Positions 7,347-15,378 of a DNA stretch of 64,000 nucleotides are shown in pieces. The translations under genes were made by a program, and so were the position numbers. Position 1 is the stretch's first letter; each line of letters starts with the position of its first letter. The notes below the pieces were generated by a model. The model was given only the letters and a program-made list of their open reading frames with translations, had not been told where the DNA came from and did not search any database. Location: NCBI GenBank assembly GCA_016184105.1, contig JACPDI010000012.1:10506-74505 (forward strand), given 5' to 3'. This stretch comes from Acidobacteriota bacterium (GTDB lineage Bacteria; Acidobacteriota; Vicinamibacteria; Vicinamibacterales; 2-12-FULL-66-21).

Positions 7347-7779
7347 CACGCTTGCCGGCCTCCTCGATTGCTCGTTCGACAAGCTGTCGAACACGTGCCG
7401 ACCTGCGCGTTACGGCCGTCCGCAGTTCGTTCGCTGATACGAGACCTGTCGCGAGTGCGCGAGATGTCGCCTCGACAACCACGCTGGGATCGGCGCCAAT
7501 GTCGGCGACATCGGCAACGGTACGAGCGGGAGACGTGACTTGGACGCCGAAGCGGCTTGTGACCTCCTCTCGTCGCAGCGGCACGGTTGTCGTGTGCAAA
7601 GTGACGGCGGTTGTCGTTTGTGGGGTGCGGGGACGGCGGTCGCGAGGCAGTGTGAGGTGGATCTCGTGCGAGCGGGACGGCGCCAATTCGTACAGCGCGA
7701 GCGCAGTATCGTGTGACACCACACCCCCACGTGAGGCGAATCTGAGCCAGGCCGCGACGACGTCTTCGTGGGAACACAC
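7342..7779 (-). pseudogene. AbiEi-family antitoxin lacking its N-terminal winged helix
   Basis: A 145-residue frame (GTG 7779) matching the AbiEi antitoxin C-terminal domain: SHEDVVAAWLRFASRGGVVSHDTALALYELA, HEIHLTLPRD, then VTSPARTVADVAD. Full-length relatives are ~200 residues and begin with a DNA-binding winged helix; here nothing resembling it lies upstream before the ACT gene end at 7846. It overlaps the toxin remnant in the usual antitoxin-toxin order. Without the DNA-binding part and with a gutted toxin, this type IV toxin-antitoxin pair is most likely a relic. Confidence 0.72.
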
Positions 7780-7845
7780 AAATCCCGCGGTGTCGGAGAA
7801 TCCAGCACCATCAGTACCTGGACGTGCGCCGCTGCGCGGTCGCGA

Positions 7846-8256
7846 CTAGGCGGCACCGAGCAGCGCTGCTGTTTTCTTCACATCTTTCGGCGCCACCCAG
7901 AAGATGGCTCCGTAGCGCCCGTTCACCGAGACGGCGTCGATCGCGGTCACGTTGATCCTCGCCGCGCCCAGGCGCTCCAGCAGTTCCGCGGCCGCGCCGA
8001 CGCGATCGTCGCCCTGCACCAGAAAGCCTCGTTTGGGGCCGACGACCCGCCACTTGGCTCGTTTGGCGGCCTGCTTGAAGGCCGCCGGGTCCTCCGGAAA
8101 GAAGTCGAGCTGCGTCCGGCGACGCTCGGGAAACCCCGAGAACGCCAGCAGATTCACGCCGGCCTCCTTCAGGACGTTGAGTACGCGCGCACCTTCACCC
8201 GGCTTGTCCGGCACCGTCAGGTAGAAGTAGTCGACGCCGCGAATCGTATCAGCCAT
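7846..8256 (-). CDS. ACT-domain protein
   Basis: A 136-residue protein with two ACT-like halves: [34 protein letters not shown] at the N-terminus and [32 protein letters not shown] in the C-terminal half. ACT domains bind amino acids or other small ligands and regulate metabolic enzymes. The ATG at 8256 has AGGAGA 9 bases upstream and is the intact start, although the frame stays open to 8937 through an NAD+ synthetase remnant. No catalytic domain is attached. The ligand and partner are unknown. Confidence 0.75.
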   Translation of the reverse strand: MADTIRGVDYFYLTVPDKPGEGARVLNVLKEAGVNLLAFSGFPERRRTQLDFFPEDPAAFKQAAKRAKWRVVGPKRGFLVQGDDRVGAAAELLERLGAARINVTAIDAVSVNGRYGAIFWVAPKDVKKTAALLGAA

Positions 8257-8364
8257 GTGTTGGTCTCCTGGTTGAGTGGGCGAGCGCCACTCGGTCAATC
8301 CCCTCCCGGTGGCACGCGCGCCGTCCGGCACCTCGCGTGACGCCCAGGATGTCGCCGCGGTGGA

Positions 8365-8592
8365 TCTCGCCTCGAGCAGCGCGTCCTGGTGGAACAGATC
8401 CTCATTCGAATAGCCCGACAGCCCGAGCTCGGGGAACACCGCCACGGCCGCGTGCAGCTTGTCGGCGCGCGCGGCCAACTCGATCCTCTGCGCGGCGTTT
8501 TGGATCGGGTTTCCGAGCCGGAGAGTTGGAACGCAGACCGCGATGCGAACGCACCCGTGTCGATAGATCGAATCGAACGGGGTGCGGCTCAT
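8365..8592 (-). pseudogene. nadE: 5' remnant of glutamine-dependent NAD+ synthetase
   Basis: Seventy-six codons from ATG 8592 read like the N-terminus of the nitrilase-type glutaminase domain of Nad[21 protein letters not shown], then [28 protein letters not shown], which contains the glutaminase-domain glutamate in FPELG. Homology stops there, and the rest of a ~650-residue enzyme is absent. The frame continues through ~36 unrelated codons into the ACT gene without a stop. It is a deletion relic; a complete nadE would have to exist elsewhere. Confidence 0.75.
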
Positions 8593-8736
8593 GACATCTC
8601 TGATTTTACTTGGATCGCTCTCTGCCCCGGGGAACGCAACGGGTATGCCCGTCGTTCGTGAACGCCCGGCGGTACACCTCCCGCCTCCGAGGGGCATGCT
8701 CCTCCGAGGGTGAAACACCCCGGAGGAGGTCCACCG

Positions 8737-9153
8737 ATGATGAGGCGATTGCCAGATATCGCGATCAAGGAATGCGTGGGTGAGCTGCGCGCCGCGTGCC
8801 GGCTGCCGATCGAGCCGGATGCGCTCGACGCGCTCATCGAACGTCTCCGTCCGAACTTCGAGCGGATCCTGGCGCACCCTGACGGGGTCAGGCGCTGGGC
8901 GGATCACGGCCAGCGCATGCGCGACAACGGCCGGCATCTGGGCGCGCTCGCCGACTTCTATGGCAACCGCGCCGGCCTCGTCGATCGCGATGCCCTGATG
9001 CGGGCGTTCCAGGCAATCCGCGAGGACTGCACGGTGCGCGCGCAGAGCACGCCGCTCGCGTACGAGTACTGCCGCCCTCCCGAGGCAGAGGATTCGTCGC
9101 GCGAGGACGAGGACTCCGTGCGTGGCGGCGTGCGCGTACCGGAGCCCGTCTAG
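8737..9153 (+). CDS. Hypothetical protein
   Basis: A 138-residue protein I do not recognise. The ATG at 8737 follows GGAGGAGG at 8-9 bases; an upstream GTG (8710) is less likely. It is mostly helical, with a charged first half ([52 protein letters not shown] split over two helices) and an acidic, disordered-looking tail ([12 protein letters not shown]). It has no signal peptide or membrane segment. A 10-bp hairpin closes the unit at 9168-9198. The strong ribosome-binding site and codon pattern support a real gene. Confidence 0.6.
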   Translation: MMRRLPDIAIKECVGELRAACRLPIEPDALDALIERLRPNFERILAHPDGVRRWADHGQRMRDNGRHLGALADFYGNRAGLVDRDALMRAFQAIREDCTVRAQSTPLAYEYCRPPEAEDSSREDEDSVRGGVRVPEPV

Positions 9154-9167
9154 CCATCCGGCTCGAG

Positions 9168-9198
9168 CCGCCGCGGTGAGCTTGCCGAACCGCGGCGG
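9168..9198 (+). terminator. Hairpin after the hypothetical gene
   Basis: CCGCCGCGGT (9168-9177) and ACCGCGGCGG (9189-9198) form a perfect 10-bp stem with an 11-base loop, 15 bases after the stop. There is no clear T-run, so termination efficiency is uncertain. Confidence 0.5.
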
Positions 9199-9238
9199 AT
9201 CCTTCCACCCCCGTCTTCATCCAGAGGAGTGCCTGCAC

Positions 9239-12106
9239 ATGCGCCGGATTCTGATCGTGCCTGTCTTTGTCGCGTGGGTGGCGTCGCCGCTCGGCGCGCA
9301 GACGCCGGCAACCGGAAGTGTTCATGGGATTGCCAGGGACCAGCAGGGGGCAGTCGTGCCGGGCGTGGCGGTGGGGGCCACGAGCCCCACGGTGCCGGGC
9401 GTGTACCGCGCTGTCACCGACGGCGTGGGCGCGTACCGGCTGGCCGATCTGCCGCCGGGCGAATACGAGATCGTCGCGGAGCTGGCCGGGTTTGCAACGT
9501 TCCGCCGGCCGGCCGTCGTCGTCAGGACCGGACTGACGTTGACGATCGATGTCGAGATGCGGGTCGGCGGCATCGGCGAGACGGTGGAAGTGCGCGAGGA
9601 GACGCCGCTGCTCGAGACGCGCAGCGGCGGCCAGGCGGTGAACGTGAGCGGCGAGCTGCTGCGCAGCGTGCCGCTCAGCGAGCGCCGCGAGTGGTTCAGC
9701 GCGCTCGCGATCGCGCCCGGCGTCGTGACCGCCGAGTACTCCTCATCGAAGTTGTTTTACGTGAGAGGCGCGGACTCGAACGCGACGCTGATTCAGATGG
9801 ACGGCGCGGACGTCACCTCGGCCGCCAAGTCGGGCGTCACCTACCTGAATCTCAACACCGACGCGATCGATGACATCCAGATCCAGACCTCCGGCATCGA
9901 CGCGTCCGCACCGCTCGGCAACGGCGGCGTGATCAACATCGCGACGGCAAGCGGCACGAACCAGCCGAAGGGGGCGGCGGGTCTCTTCTACCAACCGAGA
10001 CGGTGGAACGACTCGAACCAGCCGGGGGGCACGAGCACGGCGATCGAGCAGACACAAGTCGATCTGTCGTTCGGCGGCCCGATCGTGAAGGATCGGGTCT
10101 GGGGGTTCGGCTCGTATCGCCGCACGGACATCACGACCGGCGTCAGCCGCACGCCGGCGCAGCTCGCGGTGATGCGGGCGCTCGTCAGCGGCTACGAGCC
10201 GATCGATCGGACGAACGACGCGAACTTCTGGATGGCAAAAGGCACCGCGCAGCTCGCCTCCGGCCACCAGCTCGTCGGCTTCTACCAGAGAGACGTGAAC
10301 CCGGTGTTTGACGTGCAGGCGACGGGACAGCATCCGTTCGGCGAGGCCGGCGGCGGGGGCGCGGCGGCGGTGCGTCTCTCTTCGGCCTGGTCGAACCGGC
10401 TGACCTCGCGGCTGAGCGCCAGCTACAACGACAAGCGCCGGCACGGCAAGAATGCCGGTGTCGAAGGCCCCAACGTGCGGCTCTTCAGCCGCACCTTTTC
10501 CTCGGCCGGAAGGCTGCTCGGCAACGGACTGCTCGCAAGTCTTGGCTCGCCGGTCCTCTCACGGCCCAGCCAGCCCAACCGCAAGTTGACAGTTTCGCTC
10601 GACACCACTCTGTACGCGCGACACCGGTCCGGCTCGCACGAGCTGCAGGCCGGCGTCTTCGGTCAGCCGCGCGTGCAGGGCCACCATCTCTCCTACGTCA
10701 ACGGCGGATTCACGATGGAGGAGCAGGTGCTTCGCACGCCGGGCGTGCTCGAAGGGGGCGCGATCCCGTTTCACCGGCTGATCGTGAACGGCACGGAGCT
10801 GACCACGTTCGAGCAGCGCGGGCGCGACTTCGCCGGCTACGTGCAGGACGCGTGGCGCCCCTCCCCGCGGCTCACCGTCAATGCCGGCGTCCGCCTCGAT
10901 CACGTGGTGTTCGAGGACAAAGTGTTCGACATCACGACCCAGCGCAGCCTCGAGATCGGACCCCGCTTCGGAGTCAACTACGGGATGACCGCTGACGGCC
11001 GCAACGTGGCCCGCGCGCACTGGGTGCGCGTCCATGATCAGCCCGGACTCGTGACCACGACGGGCAACCCGAGCCTGGGCCAGCGGGATCTGTACGACCT
11101 GAACGGCGACGGTACGTTCGAGACGGTGTTCGTCACACCCCCAACGGCGGCCGCGATCGCGAATCGGGCGATCGATCCCGACCTCCACCAGCCGTTCGTG
11201 CAGGAATGGGGCGCCGGGCTCAGCCGGCAGTTCGAGGGCAGCGTGGCTGTGAACGTGGACTTCGTCAACCGCCGGTTCGTGGACCGCCCGACGCTCGTCG
11301 AGAGCAACGCCCGTTATGACGGAGGCGTCTTCACCGGCTATGCGGACGAGAGGTTCAACGATTTCCTCCTGGCGACCAACAACCGGTGGAACACGCCGGT
11401 GTACAGCTCGCTCGAGCTGTCGCTGACGAAGCAGACGGCCCGGGTACAGGCGCTGGCCAGCTACGTCCGGCAATGGCGGCACATCGACGGCACGTGGCAA
11501 CCGGGGGATCCCGCGGCGATCATCCAGCCGAACGCATTTGCCAACGACAAGGGGATCGGCAGCTCGATAGGCACGGCCACGGCCAACTTCGACACCAACA
11601 GCCTGAGCGGGTATCACATGACGCAGGTTGTGACCGCGAGCGCGCAGTGGCAGGACCATGTCGCCAGGGCGGCGCTGTCGCTCACCGGACCGTGGGCGCT
11701 GCTCTTCTCCACCAACTACACGTTCCAGTCTGGAACGTGGTCCGGTCCGACCATCACGCGGATCGCGGCGCCGGACCCGGCATTCGGGCCGCCCACCGTG
11801 AGGCTCCCGAACGGGCGAGTGGTCAGCAATCCTCTTGCGACGACGCTCCGGTTCGCGTACCCGACCCGCGGTGAGGGGCAGCTCCGAACGCCAAACCTGC
11901 ACGCGTGGAACCTGCGCGCCGGCCGCCGCTTCGCCATCGGAACGGTGAAGGTTGACGCGGACCTGGACGTCTTCAACGTCACGAACAACGGGGCCGACCT
12001 CGGTTTCGAGTTCCTGGCCAACCAGACGTTCAACCCGTTCTTCGGACACACGACATTTCGGCAGTCTCCCCGATCGGCCCAGATCGTCATTCGCGCGTCG
12101 TTCTAG
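9239..12106 (+). CDS. TonB-dependent outer-membrane receptor with carboxypeptidase-regulatory domain
   Basis: A 955-residue outer-membrane protein. The ATG at 9239 follows GAGGAG and begins a signal peptide (MRRILIVPVFVAWVASPLGAQ, split near residue 20). Residues ~22-105 form a CarboxypepD_reg-like fold (GIARDQQGAVVPGVAV, YRLADLPPGEYEIVAELAGF). A plug domain follows (~115-240; YVRGADSNATLIQMDG, GGVINIAT), then a long barrel ending in a terminal Phe (QIVIRASF). This architecture is much expanded in Acidobacteriota and is used for uptake of large or complex substrates. The ligand is not predictable. It is followed by a bulged hairpin and then, in the same direction, by an amidohydrolase and two secreted proteases, suggesting peptide or polymer scavenging. 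Confidence 0.88.
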   Translation: MRRILIVPVFVAWVASPLGAQTPATGSVHGIARDQQGAVVPGVAVGATSPTVPGVYRAVTDGVGAYRLADLPPGEYEIVAELAGFATFRRPAVVVRTGLTLTIDVEMRVGGIGETVEVREETPLLETRSGGQAVNVSGELLRSVPLSERREWFSALAIAPGVVTAEYSSSKLFYVRGADSNATLIQMDGADVTSAAKSGVTYLNLNTDAIDDIQIQTSGIDASAPLGNGGVINIATASGTNQPKGAAGLFYQPRRWNDSNQPGGTSTAIEQTQVDLSFGGPIVKDRVWGFGSYRRTDITTGVSRTPAQLAVMRALVSGYEPIDRTNDANFWMAKGTAQLASGHQLVGFYQRDVNPVFDVQATGQHPFGEAGGGGAAAVRLSSAWSNRLTSRLSASYNDKRRHGKNAGVEGPNVRLFSRTFSSAGRLLGNGLLASLGSPVLSRPSQPNRKLTVSLDTTLYARHRSGSHELQAGVFGQPRVQGHHLSYVNGGFTMEEQVLRTPGVLEGGAIPFHRLIVNGTELTTFEQRGRDFAGYVQDAWRPSPRLTVNAGVRLDHVVFEDKVFDITTQRSLEIGPRFGVNYGMTADGRNVARAHWVRVHDQPGLVTTTGNPSLGQRDLYDLNGDGTFETVFVTPPTAAAIANRAIDPDLHQPFVQEWGAGLSRQFEGSVAVNVDFVNRRFVDRPTLVESNARYDGGVFTGYADERFNDFLLATNNRWNTPVYSSLELSLTKQTARVQALASYVRQWRHIDGTWQPGDPAAIIQPNAFANDKGIGSSIGTATANFDTNSLSGYHMTQVVTASAQWQDHVARAALSLTGPWALLFSTNYTFQSGTWSGPTITRIAAPDPAFGPPTVRLPNGRVVSNPLATTLRFAYPTRGEGQLRTPNLHAWNLRAGRRFAIGTVKVDADLDVFNVTNNGADLGFEFLANQTFNPFFGHTTFRQSPRSAQIVIRASF

Positions 12107-12118
12107 GCTGGACCGGAC

Positions 12119-12157
12119 GGGCGCCCTGGATGATCGCACGCCGGCATCCAGGCGCCC
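12119..12157 (+). terminator. Hairpin after the TonB-dependent receptor gene
   Basis: GGGCGCCCTGGAT (12119-12131) pairs with ATCCAGGCGCCC (12146-12157) with one bulged base, followed by a pyrimidine-rich ATTTCTCCTTC. It lies 12 bases after the receptor stop and overlaps an alternative ATG (12130) of the next gene, which argues for that gene's downstream start. Confidence 0.55.
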
Positions 12158-12174
12158 ATTTCTCCTTCACTGCC

Positions 12175-15100
12175 ATGACTGGTCTCCTGAGAGCCGTGCT
12201 GCGCGGGATCACTGCAACGCTCGTCATCCCCGGCGTGCTGGTCACCGTTTTACCCACGCGGGGACGTACGGCTCCATCCGCGGCGCAGCCACGCGGCCTG
12301 TCGTTCGAGCTGACGCGCAGCACTTTCCTGAACGTCGATGTTTCGCCGGACGGACGGGCGGTTGTGTTCGATCTGCTGGGCGATCTCTACCTGATGCCGA
12401 TAACCGGAGGCGCAGCGACGCCCCTCCTTGCGGGGCCGGACTGGGATCAGGCGCCGAGGTTCTCGCCCGATGGGACGATGGCCGCCTTCGTCAGCGACCG
12501 CAGCGGTATAGAAAACATCTGGGTCGTTTCTCTCGCCACCCATCGTCCGACGCAAGTCACCAACAGCGACAAACCCGTCGCCGGCACGCCATCGTGGTCT
12601 TCAGACGGGCGAGAGCTGCTGTTCGGCACGCGCGGTGTGGCATCGCGCCTTCAGGTGGTCACGGTCGATTCCCACGAGGTGAGGCCGCTCGAAGCGCATC
12701 CGGCGGGTGCGCTGGCCGACGCTCCGTTCACCTACAACTATCTTGCCGCCACGTCCGGCGTGGCTGGCAGGGACGGCGTGGTCTTCTTTTCGGAGATCCA
12801 CGTGGTGCATCCGAGGCCCGGGTTCCAGCACGGATCCAGAAGCGTGCTCGTGCGCTTCGACCCACGCGACGCATCCAGGCGCACCCTGACGAACCTGGCC
12901 CAGGCGCATGACGAATCGAAGCCACAGCTCTCGGCGAGCGGCCGGCTGCTCGCCTACTATCGCGCGCAAGACGGGGTCACCGAGCTTCGACTGCGCGACC
13001 TCGAGACGGGCGGCGACCGGCTGCTCGTCGAGGTGCCCGATGCTGACGATCCCTATCGGTGGGGAGACCGTGGGGATCCCATGCCCACATTCGCCTTCAC
13101 ACCGGACGAGCGGGCACTCGTCGTTGGCACGGGCGGCCGGATGTACCGAGTATCGATCAGCGACGGCCAACCGACGGAGATTCCATTCCGCGCCTCGGCA
13201 ACATTCGACATCCCGCCACGAGCCGCCGCGCGCCGCCGGATCAAGGACGGCCCGCTCGATGTGCGCGCGATCCGGTGGCCCTCGTTTTCGCGCGACAGCC
13301 GCCGCGCGGCGTTCAGTGCGCTCGGATCGATCTGGACACAGGAGCTGCCGGGAGGTGAACCGCGGCGAGTCAACGCGAGCGCGACCTTCGACCACATGCC
13401 GGCGATCTCGCCGGATGGGCGAAGCGTCCTGTATGTCTCCCACGATCTTCACGCCGCGCACGGAAAAGTGGTTCTCGCCGCCGTCGACGGCAGCGCGCAA
13501 CGGACCCTCCTCGGCGGCGAGTTCGAGTACTTCGCGCCGGCGTGGTCGCGTGACGGAAAGAAGATCGCGTTCGTGCGTTCCGGACGGCCGAGCGGGCCGC
13601 AACGCGATCCACGGTCGAGCGTCCTGGAGTACGGCTGGCTCGACCTCCAGCAGGGGACGACAACCGTCGCTGCGGTTCTCCCGAAGGGGCCGGTCCTTCC
13701 GTCACCCTTCGCGGTGCACGTCTCGTTCTCGGAGAACGGCCAGGAGCTGCTGTGCACCGGCCAGCCCGAATTGACGCGCATCGCGGTGTTCGCCGCGACG
13801 CTGGACGGAAGCTCTCGCAGGACGATCGCAACAGCCGGGCGCGACGTTCTCGGGGCGATTTCCTCGAACGACGGCCGCCGCGTTGCGTTCGTGGGCTGGA
13901 ATGGAGATCTGTGGCTCGCGATGCAGGAACCGGGCGCTCCGCCTGTCACGCTTCGTCCGGATCCCGCGCACGCGACGCCGATTGGCAACGACGCGACGAC
14001 GTCCCTGACCTGGCGCGACTCAGGGGCGCTCTTCGTCGCAAGCAGCCGCGCGGTCGCGCAGCTCGCGGCGCCTGACTGGACACCACGCGCCGTCACGACG
14101 CTTCACCTCGAGGCGCCGCGCCACGAAAGCAGGGCGACGCTCGCGCTCGTCAACGCCCGCGTCATCACCGTCGCGGGAGATCGCGGCGCGGGTCCAATTG
14201 TGGAGCGCGCGACGGTGATCGTGCGCGGGCGTCGGATTGCTGCCGTCGGCCCTGCGTCTCAGGTCGAAGTCCCTCGCGACGCGGGAGTCATCGACGTCGC
14301 TGGCATGACACTGCTGCCCGGGTTCCACGATGCGCACTACCACTGGATCGGCCAGGACGCAGGCTTCCGCCCGCGGGAGGACCCGAGCGCGATCCCCTTC
14401 GGCCTCACCTCGGCGTGGGACGCCATCTCCGGATACGGGGACATGGGCCAGGCGGCAGAGGAGATGCGCGGAGCAGGCCGGCTCCGTGGCCCGCGCGCGT
14501 TCTTCGCCGGCCGATCCGTCGAACACGCCGGCGGACAAGTACGTGGGCCTGAGGACGCGCAACACAGCGCCAGAATGCACGGCACGCTGGGCGTCGACCT
14601 GCTCAAGGACTACAACGTCCTGAGCCGGCGGACCCGGCGATGGTTTGCCGACGCGGCAAGGGCGGAAGGGCTCGGCATCGTTGGACACTTCGAGGGGCTC
14701 GGACAGGCGCTCTCGCGAGTGATGGACGGATACACGGGCATCGATCATCCGCGCTTCTCGGTACCGCTCGAGCAGGACGTTCTCCAGCTTCTGGCCCGAA
14801 CGAAGACGATCCTGACGCCGCAGGTGCAGCTCGCCGACGGCACGTCGAGTCTGGACGATGAGCCGTTGCGGCTGTACTTCGCGGAGGTGCAGCGCCGGAA
14901 GCCGGATCGCCTCGCCCGGATTCAGCGATACACAAGCAACAGCACCTACGTGAAGTGGATGACTCCCACGGACAAGCCGCTCGAGCGGATGCGCGCCTTC
15001 AAGGTGGCGCAGGCGTGCGCCGCGCTCGTTCGCGCGGGCGGAAGCATAGCGGTCAGCGGCCACAATGCGCCGGCAGTCCTCGTCCACGCCGAGATGTGGC

Positions 15101-15378
15101 TGCTCTGGAGAGGCGGTGTGGCGCCCGAGGAAATCATCCGCGCGGCGACGAGAACCGGCATCGAGAAGGCGGGCTATCTCGACGATCTTGGTTCGATCGA
15201 GCCCGGCAAGATCGCCGACCTCGTGATCCTGGGCTCCGACCCGCTCGCTGACGTCCTCAATACCATCGACGTCCGTTACACGGTTGTCGACGGTGTCGTG
15301 TACGACGCCGACACCGGCACGGAGATTCCGCCGCCCACGCTCGATCAGCATGGTGGCGCTCTACCCGGGAGCAGGTAA
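12175..15378 (+). CDS. Secreted TolB-like propeller plus amidohydrolase
   Basis: A 1067-residue protein. I chose ATG 12175 because the alternative at 12130 lies in a hairpin. The start gives a signal-like segment (MTGLLRAVLRGITATLVIPG). Residues ~45-640 are WD40/TolB-type repeats with recurring SPDGR/SRDG turns (NVDVSPDGRAVVFD, RFSPDGTMAAFVSDRSG, AISPDGRSVLYVS). Residues ~655-1060 are an amidohydrolase: LPGFHDAHYHW (metal HxH), LLKDYN lysine, GIVGHFEG and GIDHPRF histidines, AVSGHNAP, then EKAGYLDDLGSIEPGKIADLVIL. Related propeller-amidohydrolases are annotated as imidazolonepropionase-like or peptidase-like; the substrate is unknown. The stop shares its last base with the start of the next gene (TAATG). 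Confidence 0.8.
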   Translation: MTGLLRAVLRGITATLVIPGVLVTVLPTRGRTAPSAAQPRGLSFELTRSTFLNVDVSPDGRAVVFDLLGDLYLMPITGGAATPLLAGPDWDQAPRFSPDGTMAAFVSDRSGIENIWVVSLATHRPTQVTNSDKPVAGTPSWSSDGRELLFGTRGVASRLQVVTVDSHEVRPLEAHPAGALADAPFTYNYLAATSGVAGRDGVVFFSEIHVVHPRPGFQHGSRSVLVRFDPRDASRRTLTNLAQAHDESKPQLSASGRLLAYYRAQDGVTELRLRDLETGGDRLLVEVPDADDPYRWGDRGDPMPTFAFTPDERALVVGTGGRMYRVSISDGQPTEIPFRASATFDIPPRAAARRRIKDGPLDVRAIRWPSFSRDSRRAAFSALGSIWTQELPGGEPRRVNASATFDHMPAISPDGRSVLYVSHDLHAAHGKVVLAAVDGSAQRTLLGGEFEYFAPAWSRDGKKIAFVRSGRPSGPQRDPRSSVLEYGWLDLQQGTTTVAAVLPKGPVLPSPFAVHVSFSENGQELLCTGQPELTRIAVFAATLDGSSRRTIATAGRDVLGAISSNDGRRVAFVGWNGDLWLAMQEPGAPPVTLRPDPAHATPIGNDATTSLTWRDSGALFVASSRAVAQLAAPDWTPRAVTTLHLEAPRHESRATLALVNARVITVAGDRGAGPIVERATVIVRGRRIAAVGPASQVEVPRDAGVIDVAGMTLLPGFHDAHYHWIGQDAGFRPREDPSAIPFGLTSAWDAISGYGDMGQAAEEMRGAGRLRGPRAFFAGRSVEHAGGQVRGPEDAQHSARMHGTLGVDLLKDYNVLSRRTRRWFADAARAEGLGIVGHFEGLGQALSRVMDGYTGIDHPRFSVPLEQDVLQLLARTKTILTPQVQLADGTSSLDDEPLRLYFAEVQRRKPDRLARIQRYTSNSTYVKWMTPTDKPLERMRAFKVAQACAALVRAGGSIAVSGHNAPAVLVHAEMWLLWRGGVAPEEIIRAATRTGIEKAGYLDDLGSIEPGKIADLVILGSDPLADVLNTIDVRYTVVDGVVYDADTGTEIPPPTLDQHGGALPGSR

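Noticed and set aside
10559-12139. 526-codon minus-strand frame opposite the TonB receptor
   Set aside because: Antisense shadow; the plus-strand protein has signal peptide, plug and barrel end.
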